6,017 nt of DNA. It comes from Clostridia bacterium (lineage in GTDB: Bacteria; Bacillota; UBA994; PWPR01). The notes beneath the pieces are model-generated. The model was given only the letters and a program-made list of their open reading frames with translations, did not search any database and was not told where the DNA came from. Shown here in pieces: positions 5,964 to 6,017 of the stretch; positions within the stretch are counted from its first letter, which is position 1; the number at the start of each line of letters is the position of its first letter. The stretch lies in contig PWPR01000080.1 in the NCBI GenBank assembly GCA_003557085.1, positions 1 through 6,017 of the forward strand. The letters are read 5' to 3'. The translations under genes and the position numbers were made by a program.

Positions 5964-6017
5964 ATGGGAAGAAAAAGTCAAATAACAACAGAAAAGAAAC
6001 TAGAATGCGTACTGAGG
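5964..6017 (+). CDS. Transposase OrfA, IS3-type, first 18 codons (runs off right edge)
   Basis: The frame from ATG 5964 is open to the right edge and reads MGRKSQITTEKKLECVLR. This resembles the start of the small helix-turn-helix OrfA of IS3-family elements, which typically opens with M-x-R-K-S followed by a Lys/Glu-rich helix ending in V-L-R. OrfA binds the element's ends, and the full transposase is usually made by a frameshift into OrfB. GGGGAG lies 8 bases upstream, inside the hairpin. Only 18 residues are visible, so the family is a fair but not certain call. Confidence 0.62.
   Translation, partial: MGRKSQITTEKKLECVLR

Larger units (their letters stand above)
5897..6017 (+). mobile_element. 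Left end of an IS3-family-like insertion sequence (truncated by window)
   Basis: Just after the lipoprotein stop comes an imperfect palindrome and then a transposase start codon, the usual layout of an IS left end. IS3-type ends begin with TG; candidates are TG at 5897 or TG at 5902, so the boundary is uncertain by several bases. The right end and the target-site duplication lie outside the window. Family assignment rests on the first 18 residues of OrfA and on the layout. Confidence 0.6.

Overview
The window is AT-rich and reads like low-GC Gram-positive DNA. Nearly every gene has a strong AGGAGG-type ribosome binding site 5-8 bases before its ATG. There is a lipobox lipoprotein and rho-independent hairpins separate units. 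The gene set (AraC-GyrI regulator, Cys/Met PLP enzyme, M19 dipeptidase, glutamate racemase, IS3-like element) suits an anaerobic Clostridia-type Firmicute. The genus cannot be fixed from this sequence.

Layout. (1) Positions 1-538, minus strand: the 5' part of a gene running off the left edge, encoding a membrane protein with an N-terminal zinc ribbon and a proline stretch. (2) 769-1677, plus strand: an AraC-family regulator with a GyrI-like ligand-binding C-terminus. (3) 1777-1815: a strong hairpin between convergent genes, probably a two-way terminator. (4) 1853-3019, minus strand: a PLP-dependent enzyme of the cystathionine gamma-synthase/lyase family. (5) 3020-3154: a short divergent control region. 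(6) 3155-4171 and 4214-4969, plus strand: an M19 metal dipeptidase followed after 42 bases by glutamate racemase (murI), with a small hairpin between them. (7) 5045-5869, plus strand: an unrecognised lipoprotein with two similar C-terminal domains, probably with its own promoter. (8) About 5897 to the right edge: the left end of an insertion sequence, with a 21-bp hairpin directly before the first 18 codons of an IS3-type OrfA transposase.

How the genes may work together. The dipeptidase and MurI could cooperate in D-amino-acid or peptidoglycan-peptide metabolism: the dipeptidase frees amino acids from dipeptides and MurI interconverts L- and D-glutamate. This rests on adjacency and known family roles. 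The PLP enzyme handles sulfur amino acids; its exact reaction is open. The regulator's ligand and targets are unknown, and nothing links it firmly to its neighbours.

No clearly new multi-gene system is visible. The most interesting points are the insertion-sequence hairpin that appears to bury the transposase ribosome binding site while also looking like a terminator, and the lipoprotein with an internal duplication.
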